DNA from: Firmicutes bacterium UBA3572
GTDB lineage: Bacteria > Bacillota > Desulfotomaculia > Desulfotomaculales > Desulforudaceae
Direction of reading: 5' to 3'
Assembly: GCA_002375985.1 (NCBI GenBank)
Contig: DFNH01000012.1
Location: 7,940-71,939, forward strand
DNA: 64,000 nt
Shown here: positions 1 through 9,076 of the stretch, piece by piece
How positions within the stretch are numbered: the stretch's first letter is position 1
Layout of the letters: each line of letters starts with the position of its first letter
Program-made: the position numbers and the translations under genes
Notes under the pieces: model-generated
Databases searched by the model: none
Told to the model about the DNA's origin: nothing
The model's input: the letters and a program-made list of their open reading frames with translations, nothing else

Positions 1-63
1 CGCTTCAGTCTCAAATCCGTGTCCCACCGGCACACAGCATTGGTCCCAAGCCCCGCCGAAATC

Positions 64-600
64 CTAGTAATGCTCGCATAACACCTCAAAGAAGCTTTTC
101 GGATGTGCGCAGGCTGGGCATTTGTCCGGAGCCTCTTTCCCTTGGTGGTTATAGCCGCAATTCCGGCATTTCCAGGTAACGGTCTCATCCTTGGCAAAAG
201 CCTTACCCACGCGGATGTTCTGGAGCAGCGCCCGAAAACGGCGTTCGTGATACTCTTCGGCCCGTGCAATACTCTCCAGGACGGTAGCAATTTCGTCGAA
301 GCCCTCTTCCCGGGCAACCTGGGCGAACTCCTTGTACATAGTGGTCCACTCGTAATGTTCGCCCTCGATGGCGGCCTCCAGGTTGGCTTCGGTATCCTTG
401 ATGCCCTGGAGAAACTTCAGTAAGGTCTTGGCGTGTGCTTTCTCGTGTTCCGCCGTTTCGAGAAAAGCACCGCAAATCTGTTCATACCCTTCTTTCTTGG
501 CCACAGCGGCGAAATAGATGTACTTGTTTCTAGCCTGGGATTCACCCGCGAAAGCAGCCTTAAGATTGGCTTCGGTCCTGGTACCCCTGAGATCCTTCAT
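64..600 (-). CDS. rbr: Rubrerythrin
   Basis: Non-heme diiron peroxidase of anaerobes that reduces hydrogen peroxide in the cytoplasm with electrons from rubredoxin or NADH-linked partners. The N-terminal ferritin-like four-helix domain shows the iron-binding Glu and ExxH motifs (GESQARNKY, ETAEHEKAH, EGEHYEW, ARAEEYHE). The C-terminal rubredoxin domain has two CxxC pairs (CRNCG and CPACA). The start at MKDLRG is chosen because AGGAGG lies 8 nt upstream; an earlier in-frame start would bury that site in the coding sequence. The 178-residue length is normal for the family. It is a single gene with no operon partner in view. Confidence 0.95.
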   Translation of the reverse strand: MKDLRGTRTEANLKAAFAGESQARNKYIYFAAVAKKEGYEQICGAFLETAEHEKAHAKTLLKFLQGIKDTEANLEAAIEGEHYEWTTMYKEFAQVAREEGFDEIATVLESIARAEEYHERRFRALLQNIRVGKAFAKDETVTWKCRNCGYNHQGKEAPDKCPACAHPKSFFEVLCEHY

Positions 601-705
601 CACCGCTTCCTCCTCTACCACTGTTGGTTATACATGGTTTTCAATTCACCGCAACTCGCGCTTTTCCTGCTTAGGCAATTATTCTCAGACAACCTTTCGG
701 AAGGA

Positions 706-1209
706 CTAAGTCCCGGAACGACAACCAATCTTTGGATCCATGGTGGTGTCACTGGGGAAAATCAGCCGTTTTCCAATGTCCGCTTCGAACCGGTACTGCG
801 TTCTAATGGCAATGGGGTTGTTGAACACGTCCTTATACGTGACCAACACCTTCACGTGAAGATTCTTTTGGCCCTGGACTCGGTAGCTGGTCGGTAATTC
901 TATCCTCTGCCCCGGTCCGAAAAAGGCGATGTGCTCCCGGCTGTACAAATCACCATCGCAATAAACATCAATGTCCATGGCCGCACCTGGTCCAACGTTT
1001 CTGATAAACAGGTTCGGCGGTTTGGCACCGTTGCCGTGTTTCTTCAACACGGCGTACAGGAGGGGCCGAAAATGTGCCAGCCGCGATTCGTACATTTCGC
1101 GCGCCGTGCTACGGGCGGCACGCACCGAGAAAAAAGTCAAAAAAGCAAGGGCCGCCGTGGCCGCCGCCGAAAGAGTCGGACCTAGCGCCTGCAAAGCAGA
1201 TAAATCCAT
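706..1209 (-). CDS. Hypothetical membrane-anchored protein
   Basis: Not recognised. The protein has about 167 residues. It begins with one hydrophobic segment (around residues 8-28, rich in Ala, Leu and Phe), then a basic stretch, then a soluble domain that looks beta-rich, with NVGPGAA and FGPGQRIELP. The layout suggests an N-terminally anchored protein with a soluble domain. ATG at 1209 is preferred over an upstream GTG at 1239 because a G-rich stretch lies about 7 nt before it, but the start is uncertain. No neighbour gives a functional hint. Confidence 0.6.
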   Translation of the reverse strand: MDLSALQALGPTLSAAATAALAFLTFFSVRAARSTAREMYESRLAHFRPLLYAVLKKHGNGAKPPNLFIRNVGPGAAMDIDVYCDGDLYSREHIAFFGPGQRIELPTSYRVQGQKNLHVKVLVTYKDVFNNPIAIRTQYRFEADIGKRLIFPSDTTMDPKIGCRSGT

Positions 1210-1404
1210 GCCGGTTCCCCCGGGTAACTTAGCATTCACCGCTAGATTTCCCCGCCTACCGCTGTTTTACCCCCACAACAAGACGCCCGGAATATCAGAC
1301 GTCCTTAGATGTCGGACAGCCGACTGACGTTAACGGCTTATTAAGGCAACATGGGCATGAGGCTCGGAGGCTTGGACTAATACATTAAGGAGGTTCCCTG
1401 ATTA

Positions 1405-1629
1405 ATGACCGGGTACTGTCAGGTTTGCAACCGGGTCGGCGAGCTGCAGGACAACTGCGTAATCGAAGTCTGCCGCCAGTGCTGGTACGTTTATTCCCGG
1501 GCGCGCCGATTGGTGGTGGCTACGGTTACTTGTGACGGATGTGCCGCGTGGCAAAGATCGGTATTCGATGGCGAAACCCCCCAGTGCCGGGACTGCGACA
1601 ACCAGAGACAACCGGCAGCAGCCGGGTAG
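1405..1629 (+). CDS. Small Cys-rich (zinc-ribbon-like) protein
   Basis: 74-residue protein with four pairs of close cysteines (CQVC, CRQC, CDGC and CRDC), which suggests two zinc-ribbon-like knuckles. AAGGAGG stands about 11 nt before the ATG, supporting real translation. The family is not recognised. The function could be nucleic-acid or protein binding, but nothing in the sequence decides it. It ends a few bases from the 3' end of the convergent spoIIP gene. Confidence 0.6.
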   Translation: MTGYCQVCNRVGELQDNCVIEVCRQCWYVYSRARRLVVATVTCDGCAAWQRSVFDGETPQCRDCDNQRQPAAAG

Positions 1630-1640
1630 GTGCTAATCGC

Positions 1641-2807
1641 CTAGCGCTGCTTTTGTTTCAGATACCCCCTGATTCGGGCGGTCAGTGTGGCCGCCCGTTT
1701 ATTTGCCTCTTTAACGAGGTGCTTGGCGGCCTCCGGGTTGTTCAACCAGTAGAACCCCCCACCCGCTACGCCCACCACCAGCAGGACTAGCAGGATGTTC
1801 CGCCAGACCGGGGCCCGATCCTGTTCTTGCACCGGTGCCCGCCCCAATGGTCCGGTCTCCGGCCCGTACAGGTAAAGGCGCACTCCCTCTGCAAACCTGG
1901 TAATCCCTTCTTTGGCCGCCCGGAGCGTGTTCTCGTGTGACCCCACCTCCAGCAACAACTTCAAAGGGTGCAAATCCTGATTGTAGTTGCCGTTGGCGAT
2001 GAACACGCCGCGGATCAGGCCGGGATGAACTCCGTCAATGAACCTCTTTAGGTCGAAGGCAAAGCTCCGGTTCACCGCGAAGTGCGGGTTCTGGCGACCG
2101 ACCACGAACATGATTTGGGCCACCCACTCGCCGTCCACCTTTTCGGCATAGGCATACCAGGGCGCCGCGTCTCGGTGAATGTCGAAAATGGCGTCGGGCT
2201 CCTCGGCCAACAGATCCAGGGCCGTGTCCCGCGCCCGACGGTATGCACCCCGGTCGTGCGGCAGATGGATGTCCTCTCTGTGGATCACCTCCACGCCCTG
2301 CTCCTCCAGAGTCTCGCGGAACACCTTGCCTACCCTGTGAACATCTCCTCGACCGTCTACATTTACTTTTCCACGTTCGGGAAAGTAAGACTCGCCGTTG
2401 TGCGTATGGTAAACGGCAATCCGCCGGTTGGGCAGTCCCTGCACGGGCACCGTCCCCACCCCCGCGCCACCACCAAGCCCGGAAAACACAGTCTCGGGCT
2501 CGGAAGAAAAGGTGCGCAGGTAACGCGCGTAACCCACCCGGCCCTCCACCCGCTCCACCTCGTACAACCGGTTGTCACCGGACAAATACTGGTCTCCGGG
2601 TTCTAGGCGCCGGCCGGTATGGATAATCGTGCGGCCTTCTTCGTCCACCATCCGGTAGTATAGTTCCTCGGCGATTTCCCGGTCCACCAACTCGTCGAAC
2701 TGTTCCGCCAACCCGGCCACCGCTGTGGATCCGGGGGCACCCGGGACCAACACCACACCCAGAACCAGCGCCAGAGCAACCGCAATCGGACGCAAACCGT
2801 TAAGCAT
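1641..2807 (-). CDS. spoIIP: Stage II sporulation protein P (SpoIIP)
   Basis: Cell-wall amidase and endopeptidase of the DMP engulfment machinery, which thins septal peptidoglycan so that the mother-cell membrane can move around the forespore. It has an N-terminal hydrophobic signal/anchor (residues 5-30). Family motifs are YHTHNGESYFP, DIHRDAAP and LLEVGSHENT, which supply the zinc-binding His and Glu residues. A C-terminal transmembrane helix (LLVLLVVGVAGGGFYW) is followed by a basic tail. AAAGGAGG lies 8 nt before ATG. It overlaps the upstream DUF1614-like gene by 8 nt, so the two are probably co-transcribed. It is direct evidence for a spore-former. Confidence 0.93.
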   Translation of the reverse strand: MLNGLRPIAVALALVLGVVLVPGAPGSTAVAGLAEQFDELVDREIAEELYYRMVDEEGRTIIHTGRRLEPGDQYLSGDNRLYEVERVEGRVGYARYLRTFSSEPETVFSGLGGGAGVGTVPVQGLPNRRIAVYHTHNGESYFPERGKVNVDGRGDVHRVGKVFRETLEEQGVEVIHREDIHLPHDRGAYRRARDTALDLLAEEPDAIFDIHRDAAPWYAYAEKVDGEWVAQIMFVVGRQNPHFAVNRSFAFDLKRFIDGVHPGLIRGVFIANGNYNQDLHPLKLLLEVGSHENTLRAAKEGITRFAEGVRLYLYGPETGPLGRAPVQEQDRAPVWRNILLVLLVVGVAGGGFYWLNNPEAAKHLVKEANKRAATLTARIRGYLKQKQR

Positions 2808-3432
2808 TGGCCGGCCCTCCTTTCAGCCGTTCCCGAATCTCCCCGATCAACTCGGCCAGCAGCACGGCGAACACACCGGCTACCACCACGGCACCGAACA
2901 CGCCGCCGCCCCCCAGCACCACCGTTCCCATGGGCCTCCCCGCGATCAGGTTCCAAGCCCACAACCCCGTGTCAAGCAAAATGATTCCAAGCACGCCGCC
3001 GATAAAAGCCGCCCGGCGGGATCGACCCAGCAGGTAGGCCACCAGCCCCGCTACTAGGGGAGGCAGGTACAACGGGTCAATGTCCAGCCAGCCAACGCCC
3101 GGTTGCCCCGGCAGCAGCAATTCCAGACTCCATACGGCCAATGCGGCGATCACCGCCGCCAACATACCCCGTATCTTTTCCAGGCGACTGTCCGCCGTGG
3201 CTAACAAATAGACGCTCACTCCCAAAGGAATCAAGGCGCCCCCGACATTAAAGGCCAGTCCCCGCCCCAGCACGATGTCGGGCGCAAATCCACCCACCAG
3301 CATCAGCCCCAGCACAGCCAGGGCCTGACCCTTGGTAAGGCGCATGCGGTCCAGCACCCGGTGCAAGAGACCGAGAAATACCATGGCCAAGAGGGTCATC
3401 AGGATCAGTACGGGGATGGATTGCAAAAACAA
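2800..3432 (-). CDS. DUF1614-like integral membrane protein
   Basis: A roughly 210-residue protein with about seven hydrophobic segments. The central motif NVGGALIPLGVSVYLL, a following DID loop and a glycine-rich segment recall the DUF1614 family (recognised by eye). The biochemical role is unknown. The TTG start at 3432 is chosen because GGGAG stands about 7 nt upstream, whereas the earlier ATG at 3489 adds a polar, cysteine-containing lead that looks untranslated. It overlaps the start of spoIIP, suggesting a shared transcript. Confidence 0.65.
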   Translation of the reverse strand: MFLQSIPVLILMTLLAMVFLGLLHRVLDRMRLTKGQALAVLGLMLVGGFAPDIVLGRGLAFNVGGALIPLGVSVYLLATADSRLEKIRGMLAAVIAALAVWSLELLLPGQPGVGWLDIDPLYLPPLVAGLVAYLLGRSRRAAFIGGVLGIILLDTGLWAWNLIAGRPMGTVVLGGGGVFGAVVVAGVFAVLLAELIGEIRERLKGGPANA

Positions 3433-3547
3433 GGCCGACTCCCTTTTCGTTCCCCAACAGGGAATAGTTCTTTGTCGGGACAAAAACACCTAACGTTCAT
3501 AGCTTTTGCCAGACTCCGCCCGCCGTATTCTGAAAACGCAAGGTCGC

Positions 3548-3587
3548 GCTTGCCGAATCCTGGCGGCAAAACCTGTGCGCGCGGGAG
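3548..3587 (+). repeat. 40-bp repeat, inverted second copy at 15121-15160
   Basis: About 40 bp around the core CCTGGCGGCAAAAC recur in reverse orientation at 15121-15160 with about three mismatches. At both places an 80-bp repeat lies nearby. The gene-free stretch 3433-4000 otherwise holds only these repeats and a hairpin element. Confidence 0.7.
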
Positions 3588-3631
3588 GTAGAAGTATCCA
3601 GAGGATGTTCCGAGATGCTGCGTAAGCTGTC

Positions 3632-3711
3632 GCACCCAAAACCAGTTCTAACCTGAAAACAGTTTCTCACTTCGGTCAGCCGGCCATCGACCCGAATTGT
3701 CTTGACAGTTA
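3632..3711 (+). repeat. 80-bp direct repeat, copy 1 (second copy 15559-15639)
   Basis: Nearly identical to 15559-15639, with only a few differences over about 80 bp. It contains CCAGTTCTAACCTGAAAAC near its left end and CGAATTGTCTTGACAG near its right end. Probably a fragment or end of an insertion element; the parent element is not identified. Confidence 0.85.
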
Positions 3712-3862
3712 CTCTTCGTAAAAGGAATTGCACTGCTGCCGAGTCCAGCCTAAGATATTGTCAATCGATGAAGAAGTCACCATCATCCACGACCCAGCGA
3801 CCCAACCTAAATCGAAAGACAGGGAGGTGAACGCCGCCTGCTCAACCACTCAACTGCTTAAC

Positions 3863-3960
3863 TAGATTCCGCTGAAAAACTTCATTTGGTACGTGCCGGG
3901 ACGTTATCGAAGGTCACATTAGGCACGGACACAGTGACCGAAGATAATGTCCCGGTACAG
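3863..3960 (+). repeat. Hairpin element, short copy of the 23.6-kb inverted-repeat family
   Basis: Left arm (CCGCTGAAAAAC... CGTTATCGAAGGTCAC) and right arm (GTGACCGAAGATAATG...) are inverted copies separated by 16 nt. Both arms match those of the fuller element at 23558-23796, so the centre has been lost here. The right arm runs up to the region just before the subtilase start, so the element may contribute to that gene's leader. Confidence 0.75.
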
Positions 3961-4000
3961 CCCGACTACCCAACCTAACCGAAAAGGAGTGCTGCGCAAG

Positions 4001-7000
4001 ATGATTTACCAAGGACCGCACCGGCGGTGGCTGGTGCTGGTAATCATCGCGATCTTCGTTTTAAGCCTGGCCCTGCCGGCCGCGGCCGCCGGGCCGGACC
4101 GGGTGAAGCCCGGAGCGGGCGGGGAACCGCCGGGCGACTTCGTGCCCGGAGAAGTGATCGTCAAGTTCAAGGAGGGCGTGCGGGCGGCCGCGGCCATGGG
4201 CGCCCTGGCGGCCGAGCACCGGGCGCTCGGGCTGGCCGCGGTGCGGGCGCTGCCCTACGAGGCCGCGCTGTTCACCACCACGGCCGACGTAGCAGCGGCG
4301 GTGGCCGCCCTGCAGCGCGACCCGCGGGTCGAGTTCGCCCAGCCGAACTACATCTACCGCGCCCTTGGCGCCCCCAACGACCCGCTGTGGGACCAGCAGT
4401 GGGGGATGCATGGCGAAAACGGCGTGCAGGCGCTGAGCGCCTGGGAGCACACTTACGGTTGCGAAAGCATCATCGTCGCCGTGATCGACACCGGGATCGA
4501 CTACACCCACGAAGATCTGAGGGCCAACATGTGGACCAACCCCGGTGAAACCCCCGGGGACGGAATCGACAACGACGACAACGGCTTTGTGGACGACGTC
4601 TACGGTTATGATTTCATCGGACCGGATTGGTCCCACCCCCAACCGGACAGCGACCCGATGGACGATGACGGTCACGGCACCCACGTGGCCGGGATCGTGG
4701 CCGCGACGGCGAACAACGCCAGGGGCATCGCCGGCACCGCCCCGGGCGTGCGGCTCATGGCGGTGAAGGCGCTTGATTCCCAAGGCTCCGGCACCACCGA
4801 CGCCATCGTGGCCGCCATTCATTACGCAGCGAACAACGGGGCGGAGGTCGTGAACATGAGCCTTGGCGGCCCTGAGTTCGATCCGTTGGAATACCAGGCC
4901 ATCGCCGCCCACCCGGACGTCCTCTTCGTGGCCGCGGCCGGAAACGGCGGATCTGATGGAGTGGGCGACGACAACGACGCTGCCCCTGTCTCCCCGGCCG
5001 GCTTCACCATTGATTGGAACATTGATACAGATGGCGATGGAACCCCTGAACACTACCCGGCCCTGCCCCACCTCATGAGCGTGGCCGCGCTGGCCCAGAC
5101 CGGCGGCGACCTGACCGGCTTCTCCAACTACGGCGCCGCCTCGGTCGACCTGGCCGCACCGGGCGAGGCGATCATGAGCACGGTGCCGCAGTACCCCGAC
5201 GCCGGGGCCGCTGTGGCGGTTACCGACAGCTACCAAACCATGTTCTGGGGCTTCGGCGCCGAGGACCTGAGCACGGCCGCCGAAGTCTACGACAGCGTCG
5301 TCCGCACCGTGTACGACTTCTTCGGCCTGACTCCGGCCATGACCAATCCGGCGGCCGGAGGTAATCCGCTGCTGGTGGTGGACGACGACCAAAGCGAGAG
5401 CGGTTTTCCGGACGTAAGCCCGCTTTACCTCGGCGCCCTCAGCACGGCCGGTTACGTCTATGACCTGCACACCGTGGGGTCCGGTGCGGACGGCCCCTCG
5501 GTGACCGAGATGACCTACGCCAGCGCGGTGATCTGGTTTACCGGGTGGACCCCGGTAAGCGATCCGGGGACCTGGTACATGCCGAATCTCACCCCAGCCG
5601 ATCAGGACAATCTTATTACTTACCTTGATGCCGGCGGCAGGCTCTTCCTGAGCGGCCGCGACGCCGGTTGGAGAATCAAGGACACTTCCCTCTACCGTGA
5701 TTACCTGAAGGCCGAGTTCATCACCGAGTGGGACGGTTTGCTCGGGCTTCAGGGGGTGGCCCACCCGTACAACGACGCCAACTATACTTTCGCTCCCGGC
5801 ACCCGGTGGATCGACGTTCTCCAACCACGCTCCGGGGCGACGGTGGTATTGCAACTCAATCCCCCCTACGCCTCCTGGGGCGGCACCTCGATGGCCGCGC
5901 CCTTCGCGGCCGGCGGCGGGGCGTTGATCCTTTCGCTGCGTGGCGACCTGTCACCCGAAGCGGTGATCGACCTGCTCAACGGCAGCGTCACCCCGCTAAG
6001 CGTCCTGGACAGCAAAGTGCTCTCCGGCGGCACCCTCAACCTGGCGCAGGCGCTGGCCACCGTCCCGCCGGGCGTGAAAAGCACCGTCCCGGCGGATGGC
6101 GCCACCGGGGTAGCGGTCAACACCAACATCACCGTCACCTTCAGCGAAAGCGTGACCAAAGGGGTCTACTTCGACGACATCACCATCACGAGTGGCGGCA
6201 CAACGGTGAGCTACACCTACGGCCTCAGCGGCGACACGCTCACCCTCGACCCTGACAGCAATCTGGCCTACAACACCACCTACACCGTCACCATCCCGGC
6301 CGGGGCGGTCCAAGACGCCGCCGGCAACCCGTCGGAGGCCTACAGCTTCAGCTTCACCACTCAGGCCGCCGGCGGCGGTGGCGGCGGCGGTGGTGGTGGA
6401 GCGCCCGCCCCTCCGGCGCCTCCGGAACCTCCGGCCGGGACCGCTGAAGCTGTCGCCACTGGCGGGGCGCAAAGTGTGAGCCTCCTGGACGGCCAAGTAA
6501 CCCTGGACCTCCCGGCCGGCGCCCTGCCCGAAGGGGCGAAGGTCACCGTCACGCTGGCCGCCGACACCCCGGAGAATCTCCCGGCCAGCGCCAAAGCGGT
6601 CAGCGCGGTGTTCAGCTTTGAGAGCACCGCACCTCTGGCCGAACCGGTCCGGGTCTCCATCCGGTACGAGGCGGACAAACTGGGCGGCCTCGACCCGCGG
6701 GCGCTGATGGTCTTCCGGGAGAACCCGGACGGCACCTGGCAAAGAGTGGGCGGCAAACTCGACCGCGCCGCCCAAGCGGTAGTGGTCGAGCTCGACGGCT
6801 TCTCCAACTACACCGTCCTCGGTACGCCGAAGACCTTCGGGGACATCAAGGGCCACTGGGCGCAAGCCGACATCGAACTGCTGGCGGCCCGCGGCCTAGT
6901 CCAGGGCCGGGCGGCCGGTAAGTTCGCCCCCGGAGCGCCGGTGACCCGGGCCGAGATGGCCGCGCTCTTAGTACGGCTGACCGGTGCGAAGGAAGTAACT

Positions 7001-7609
7001 CCGGCGCAGCCGACCTTCACCGACGTGGCCCCCGGTGCCTGGTACTACAGCGCAATCGAAACGGCCGTCCGGGCCGGACTGTTCAAGGGCTACACCGACG
7101 GCAGTTTCCAGCCCGACGCCACCCTGACCCGCGAGCAACTGGCAGCGCTGGCCGTACGCCTGACCGGGGCTGCGACCGGCACGACCCAACTGCCCTTCGC
7201 CGACCGGGCCGATATCGCCCCCTGGGCGGAGGAAGCGGTCGCCGCCGCCTATGCCCAGGGGCTGCTGCGCGGCGTCTCCGACACCGAGTTTGCCCCGCAA
7301 ATGTCGGTGACCCGGGCCCAGGCCGCCGCCCTTATGGTCCGGCTGGCCGAAAGAATGGGGCTGTTTGAAGTGACGACCACGGTCACCGGTACCCTGGTGT
7401 GGAACACGCTGAGCGGCGGTTTCTGGGAGCTGGTTGCGGGGCAGGAAACCTACGTGCTCCTGCCCGACCCACGGCGTAAGGCGACCGCGGCCCAACTGAA
7501 ACAGTTCGAGAACCAGGAGATCACGGTGACCGGTTACCTCCAGACCGGGCCGAACATCTACATGCGCGGCCCACTGCTCCGCATCCTGAGCGTCACCCCA
7601 ACCGGGTAA
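4001..7609 (+). CDS. S8 family serine peptidase with SLH anchor
   Basis: Secreted subtilisin-like protease, 1,202 residues. Domains in order: signal peptide (1-30), fervidolysin-type propeptide (about 45-110), S8 catalytic domain with Asp163 (VIDTGID), His225 (GHGTHVAG) and Ser630 (GGTSMAAP), an SbsA-like Ig domain (about 690-787), a poly-Gly/Pro linker (about 789-810), a beta-rich domain ending near 935, three SLH repeats (about 945-1110) for cell-wall attachment, and a C-terminal domain of about 75 residues. His to Ser is about 405 residues, far more than in subtilisin, because an extra domain of about 200 residues with VVDDDQSE and GGRLFLSGRDAG is inserted before the Ser motif. AAGGAG precedes ATG 4001; the ATG at 3947 lies inside a repeat. 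A terminator follows. Confidence 0.93.
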   Translation: MIYQGPHRRWLVLVIIAIFVLSLALPAAAAGPDRVKPGAGGEPPGDFVPGEVIVKFKEGVRAAAAMGALAAEHRALGLAAVRALPYEAALFTTTADVAAAVAALQRDPRVEFAQPNYIYRALGAPNDPLWDQQWGMHGENGVQALSAWEHTYGCESIIVAVIDTGIDYTHEDLRANMWTNPGETPGDGIDNDDNGFVDDVYGYDFIGPDWSHPQPDSDPMDDDGHGTHVAGIVAATANNARGIAGTAPGVRLMAVKALDSQGSGTTDAIVAAIHYAANNGAEVVNMSLGGPEFDPLEYQAIAAHPDVLFVAAAGNGGSDGVGDDNDAAPVSPAGFTIDWNIDTDGDGTPEHYPALPHLMSVAALAQTGGDLTGFSNYGAASVDLAAPGEAIMSTVPQYPDAGAAVAVTDSYQTMFWGFGAEDLSTAAEVYDSVVRTVYDFFGLTPAMTNPAAGGNPLLVVDDDQSESGFPDVSPLYLGALSTAGYVYDLHTVGSGADGPSVTEMTYASAVIWFTGWTPVSDPGTWYMPNLTPADQDNLITYLDAGGRLFLSGRDAGWRIKDTSLYRDYLKAEFITEWDGLLGLQGVAHPYNDANYTFAPGTRWIDVLQPRSGATVVLQLNPPYASWGGTSMAAPFAAGGGALILSLRGDLSPEAVIDLLNGSVTPLSVLDSKVLSGGTLNLAQALATVPPGVKSTVPADGATGVAVNTNITVTFSESVTKGVYFDDITITSGGTTVSYTYGLSGDTLTLDPDSNLAYNTTYTVTIPAGAVQDAAGNPSEAYSFSFTTQAAGGGGGGGGGGAPAPPAPPEPPAGTAEAVATGGAQSVSLLDGQVTLDLPAGALPEGAKVTVTLAADTPENLPASAKAVSAVFSFESTAPLAEPVRVSIRYEADKLGGLDPRALMVFRENPDGTWQRVGGKLDRAAQAVVVELDGFSNYTVLGTPKTFGDIKGHWAQADIELLAARGLVQGRAAGKFAPGAPVTRAEMAALLVRLTGAKEVTPAQPTFTDVAPGAWYYSAIETAVRAGLFKGYTDGSFQPDATLTREQLAALAVRLTGAATGTTQLPFADRADIAPWAEEAVAAAYAQGLLRGVSDTEFAPQMSVTRAQAAALMVRLAERMGLFEVTTTVTGTLVWNTLSGGFWELVAGQETYVLLPDPRRKATAAQLKQFENQEITVTGYLQTGPNIYMRGPLLRILSVTPTG

Positions 7610-7657
7610 TCGGTCGCCGGTAATCAATAGTCGGACCGGCACTCGCCCGGCAAGCAA

Positions 7658-7692
7658 AGCCCCCCGGTGCTTACCACCGGGGGGCTTTTTGT
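7658..7692 (+). terminator. Rho-independent terminator of the subtilase gene
   Basis: GC-rich stem AGCCCCCCGGTG / CACCGGGGGGCT with a short loop, followed by a T-run, about 50 nt after the stop codon. Confidence 0.9.
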
Positions 7693-7867
7693 TACCGCGT
7701 AGCAGGGGACGTTATTGACTAACGTGAGTAAATGACATGGTCTTGTATGAACTCTTATCACTTGAGTAAAATTAACGCGGGTTTTGTTTCGTAAGGTGAC
7801 TGAAAAGAAGGGACGAGAAGCCGAACCTTCGAAGTGCGTAGTTGAACTATACTTGAGGTGAGAAAAA

Positions 7868-8092
7868 ATGTTTTTTGGTACGTTCTTTTTCTTCTTCGGT
7901 ATCGGAACCTTGCTGGCTCTGATCTATGCAGCCGTTCGTTTCGGACCGCCGCTTTTAGCCTTGTTATTGACATCCATTAGAGAAGTTGCCGGCGCATGGG
8001 GCAGGGCGTTCATGGAAGGCTGGGACGAAGCCGGCCGGAAATCTAGCGCCTCCGGAAAATCTTCCCGACAGCCTTCAGCACCCCCGGCTTGA
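7868..8092 (+). CDS. Small single-span membrane protein
   Basis: Not recognised. The protein has 74 residues. The N-terminal half is one long hydrophobic helix beginning with a run of Phe (FGTFFFFFGIG) and continuing through LLALIYAAV. The C-terminal half is polar, with Ser, Pro and Lys. GAGGTGA lies about 6 nt before ATG, which supports translation. It is isolated between a terminator and a decayed region. Confidence 0.55.
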   Translation: MFFGTFFFFFGIGTLLALIYAAVRFGPPLLALLLTSIREVAGAWGRAFMEGWDEAGRKSSASGKSSRQPSAPPA

Positions 8093-8094
8093 CC

Positions 8095-8575
8095 AGCTCC
8101 GTTTCCCGTTCCTCCAAAAAGTAGGCCTACTAGGCCGCCAGTTCGACATACTCCTCGTCAGTCAGGCCTGCCACATCTGTCTCGGACACCCCGAAGTACA
8201 GGGAGATAAGCAGGTTCGTCTGACCAGGCCGTCCTGCTTTAAGGCCTCCAGCCTGGCTACAACCGCTTCACGAAAAATCCTGGTTGGTGCCCACGATCTT
8301 CTGCAGCTCGCTGTCCACCGAAACGGCCGTGCCGGGCTTTTCATCGAAGAACTTGCACACCGCGTCCTGATCAGGGTAGAGCAGGCAGTCAAAGACCAGG
8401 TTGTGCATGGCCTTCAGGGCGTCGCTCAATGACCTGCTTGGCAAAGCGGCTCAAGGCTGCCCGCCCCGGCTTGCGGAAAACGAAATAATAGGTCTGGCTC
8501 TGGAAGGGGTTCTCAAACCCCATTTCCACTTCAATCCAGCGCATGATGGGCATAGTCTTTGAATTTTTTCCTGCG
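8095..8575 (-). pseudogene. Decayed phage-like gene(s)
   Basis: The minus strand shows coding-quality pieces in shifting frames. First comes MRWIEVEMGFENPF continuing to YYFVFRKPGRAALSRF, then after a frame change DALKAMHNLVFDCLLYPDQ and FFDEKPGTAVSVDSELQK, ending in a T-run where the frame is lost again. Further fragments (LISLYFGVSETDVAGL, EEYVELAA) follow in another frame. The pieces recall small phage tail-assembly-type proteins of Firmicutes prophages, but that assignment is from memory and weak. No intact reading frame remains. Confidence 0.55.
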
Positions 8576-8641
8576 GTACTGGCCAGGAGATTTCATTGAG
8601 AAAATCTCACACAAGCTGCTGGCTGCTGCCCGCCGGAGTTA

Positions 8642-8670
8642 TTGACGGTCGTCAACACCCGTGCTAGAAT
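8642..8670 (+). promoter_or_regulatory. Sigma-A-type promoter for the nrdDG leader
   Basis: TTGACG and TAGAAT separated by exactly 17 nt, about 30 nt before the riboswitch begins. Confidence 0.65.
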
Positions 8671-8699
8671 TACCGTGAACTCCAAAGCAAAAAACGGAC

Positions 8700-8852
8700 G
8701 AACAGGTGCCCTTTACCAAGGGATAATAGGGAATCAGGTGCAAATCCTGAGCAGTCCCGCTACTGTGAGCGATGAGTCGCCCCCAGAAGGCCACCGGTCA
8801 GCCGGGAAGGCGGGCGGCGACGATGACCGCGAGCCAGGAGACCTGCCTGTTT
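8700..8852 (+). promoter_or_regulatory. Cobalamin (B12) riboswitch
   Basis: Conserved features appear in order: P1 strand AACAGG, the AGGGAATCAGGTGCAAATC block, GCAGTCCCGCTACTGTGA, GCCGGGAAGGC, GATGACCGCGAG and the B12 box AGCCAGGAGACCTGCC, with the closing P1 strand CCTGTT at 8846-8851. It sits between a good promoter and nrdD, with a terminator-like hairpin 130 nt further on. Adenosylcobalamin binding is expected to lower expression of the B12-independent reductase. Confidence 0.93.
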
Positions 8853-8981
8853 GTCGGTAGCTCCACTTTGCCTCCGGTCGAGGGGCAGGGAGCAGTGTGG
8901 CGCATGGCCGCGGATTCCTGCCGTCACGCCTGCCTTTAAGGGGGTTAGGCGGCACGGAGACACCGGAATCGCGCACGCTGG

Positions 8982-9018
8982 GGCCCTCCCGATTAATCGG
9001 GGAAGGGTCTTTCTGTTT
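8982..9018 (+). terminator. Expression-platform terminator of the B12 riboswitch
   Basis: The palindromic core CCGATTAATCGG is extended by flanking CCCT / AGGG pairs, and a T-rich tail (TCTTTCTGTTTT) follows. Its place between aptamer and nrdD fits a transcription-termination switch. Confidence 0.65.
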
Positions 9019-9076
9019 TGGCTGCTACCGGGGTTGACAACATACCTTAAAGACATCTTTTCCGGGGAGGACAACC

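Noticed and set aside
4061..5854. 597-codon open frame opposite the subtilase gene
   Set aside because: GC-rich third positions of the real gene keep the opposite strand open. The translation is low-complexity (Val, Gly, His, Arg) with no domain, while the plus-strand frame has a full catalytic triad.
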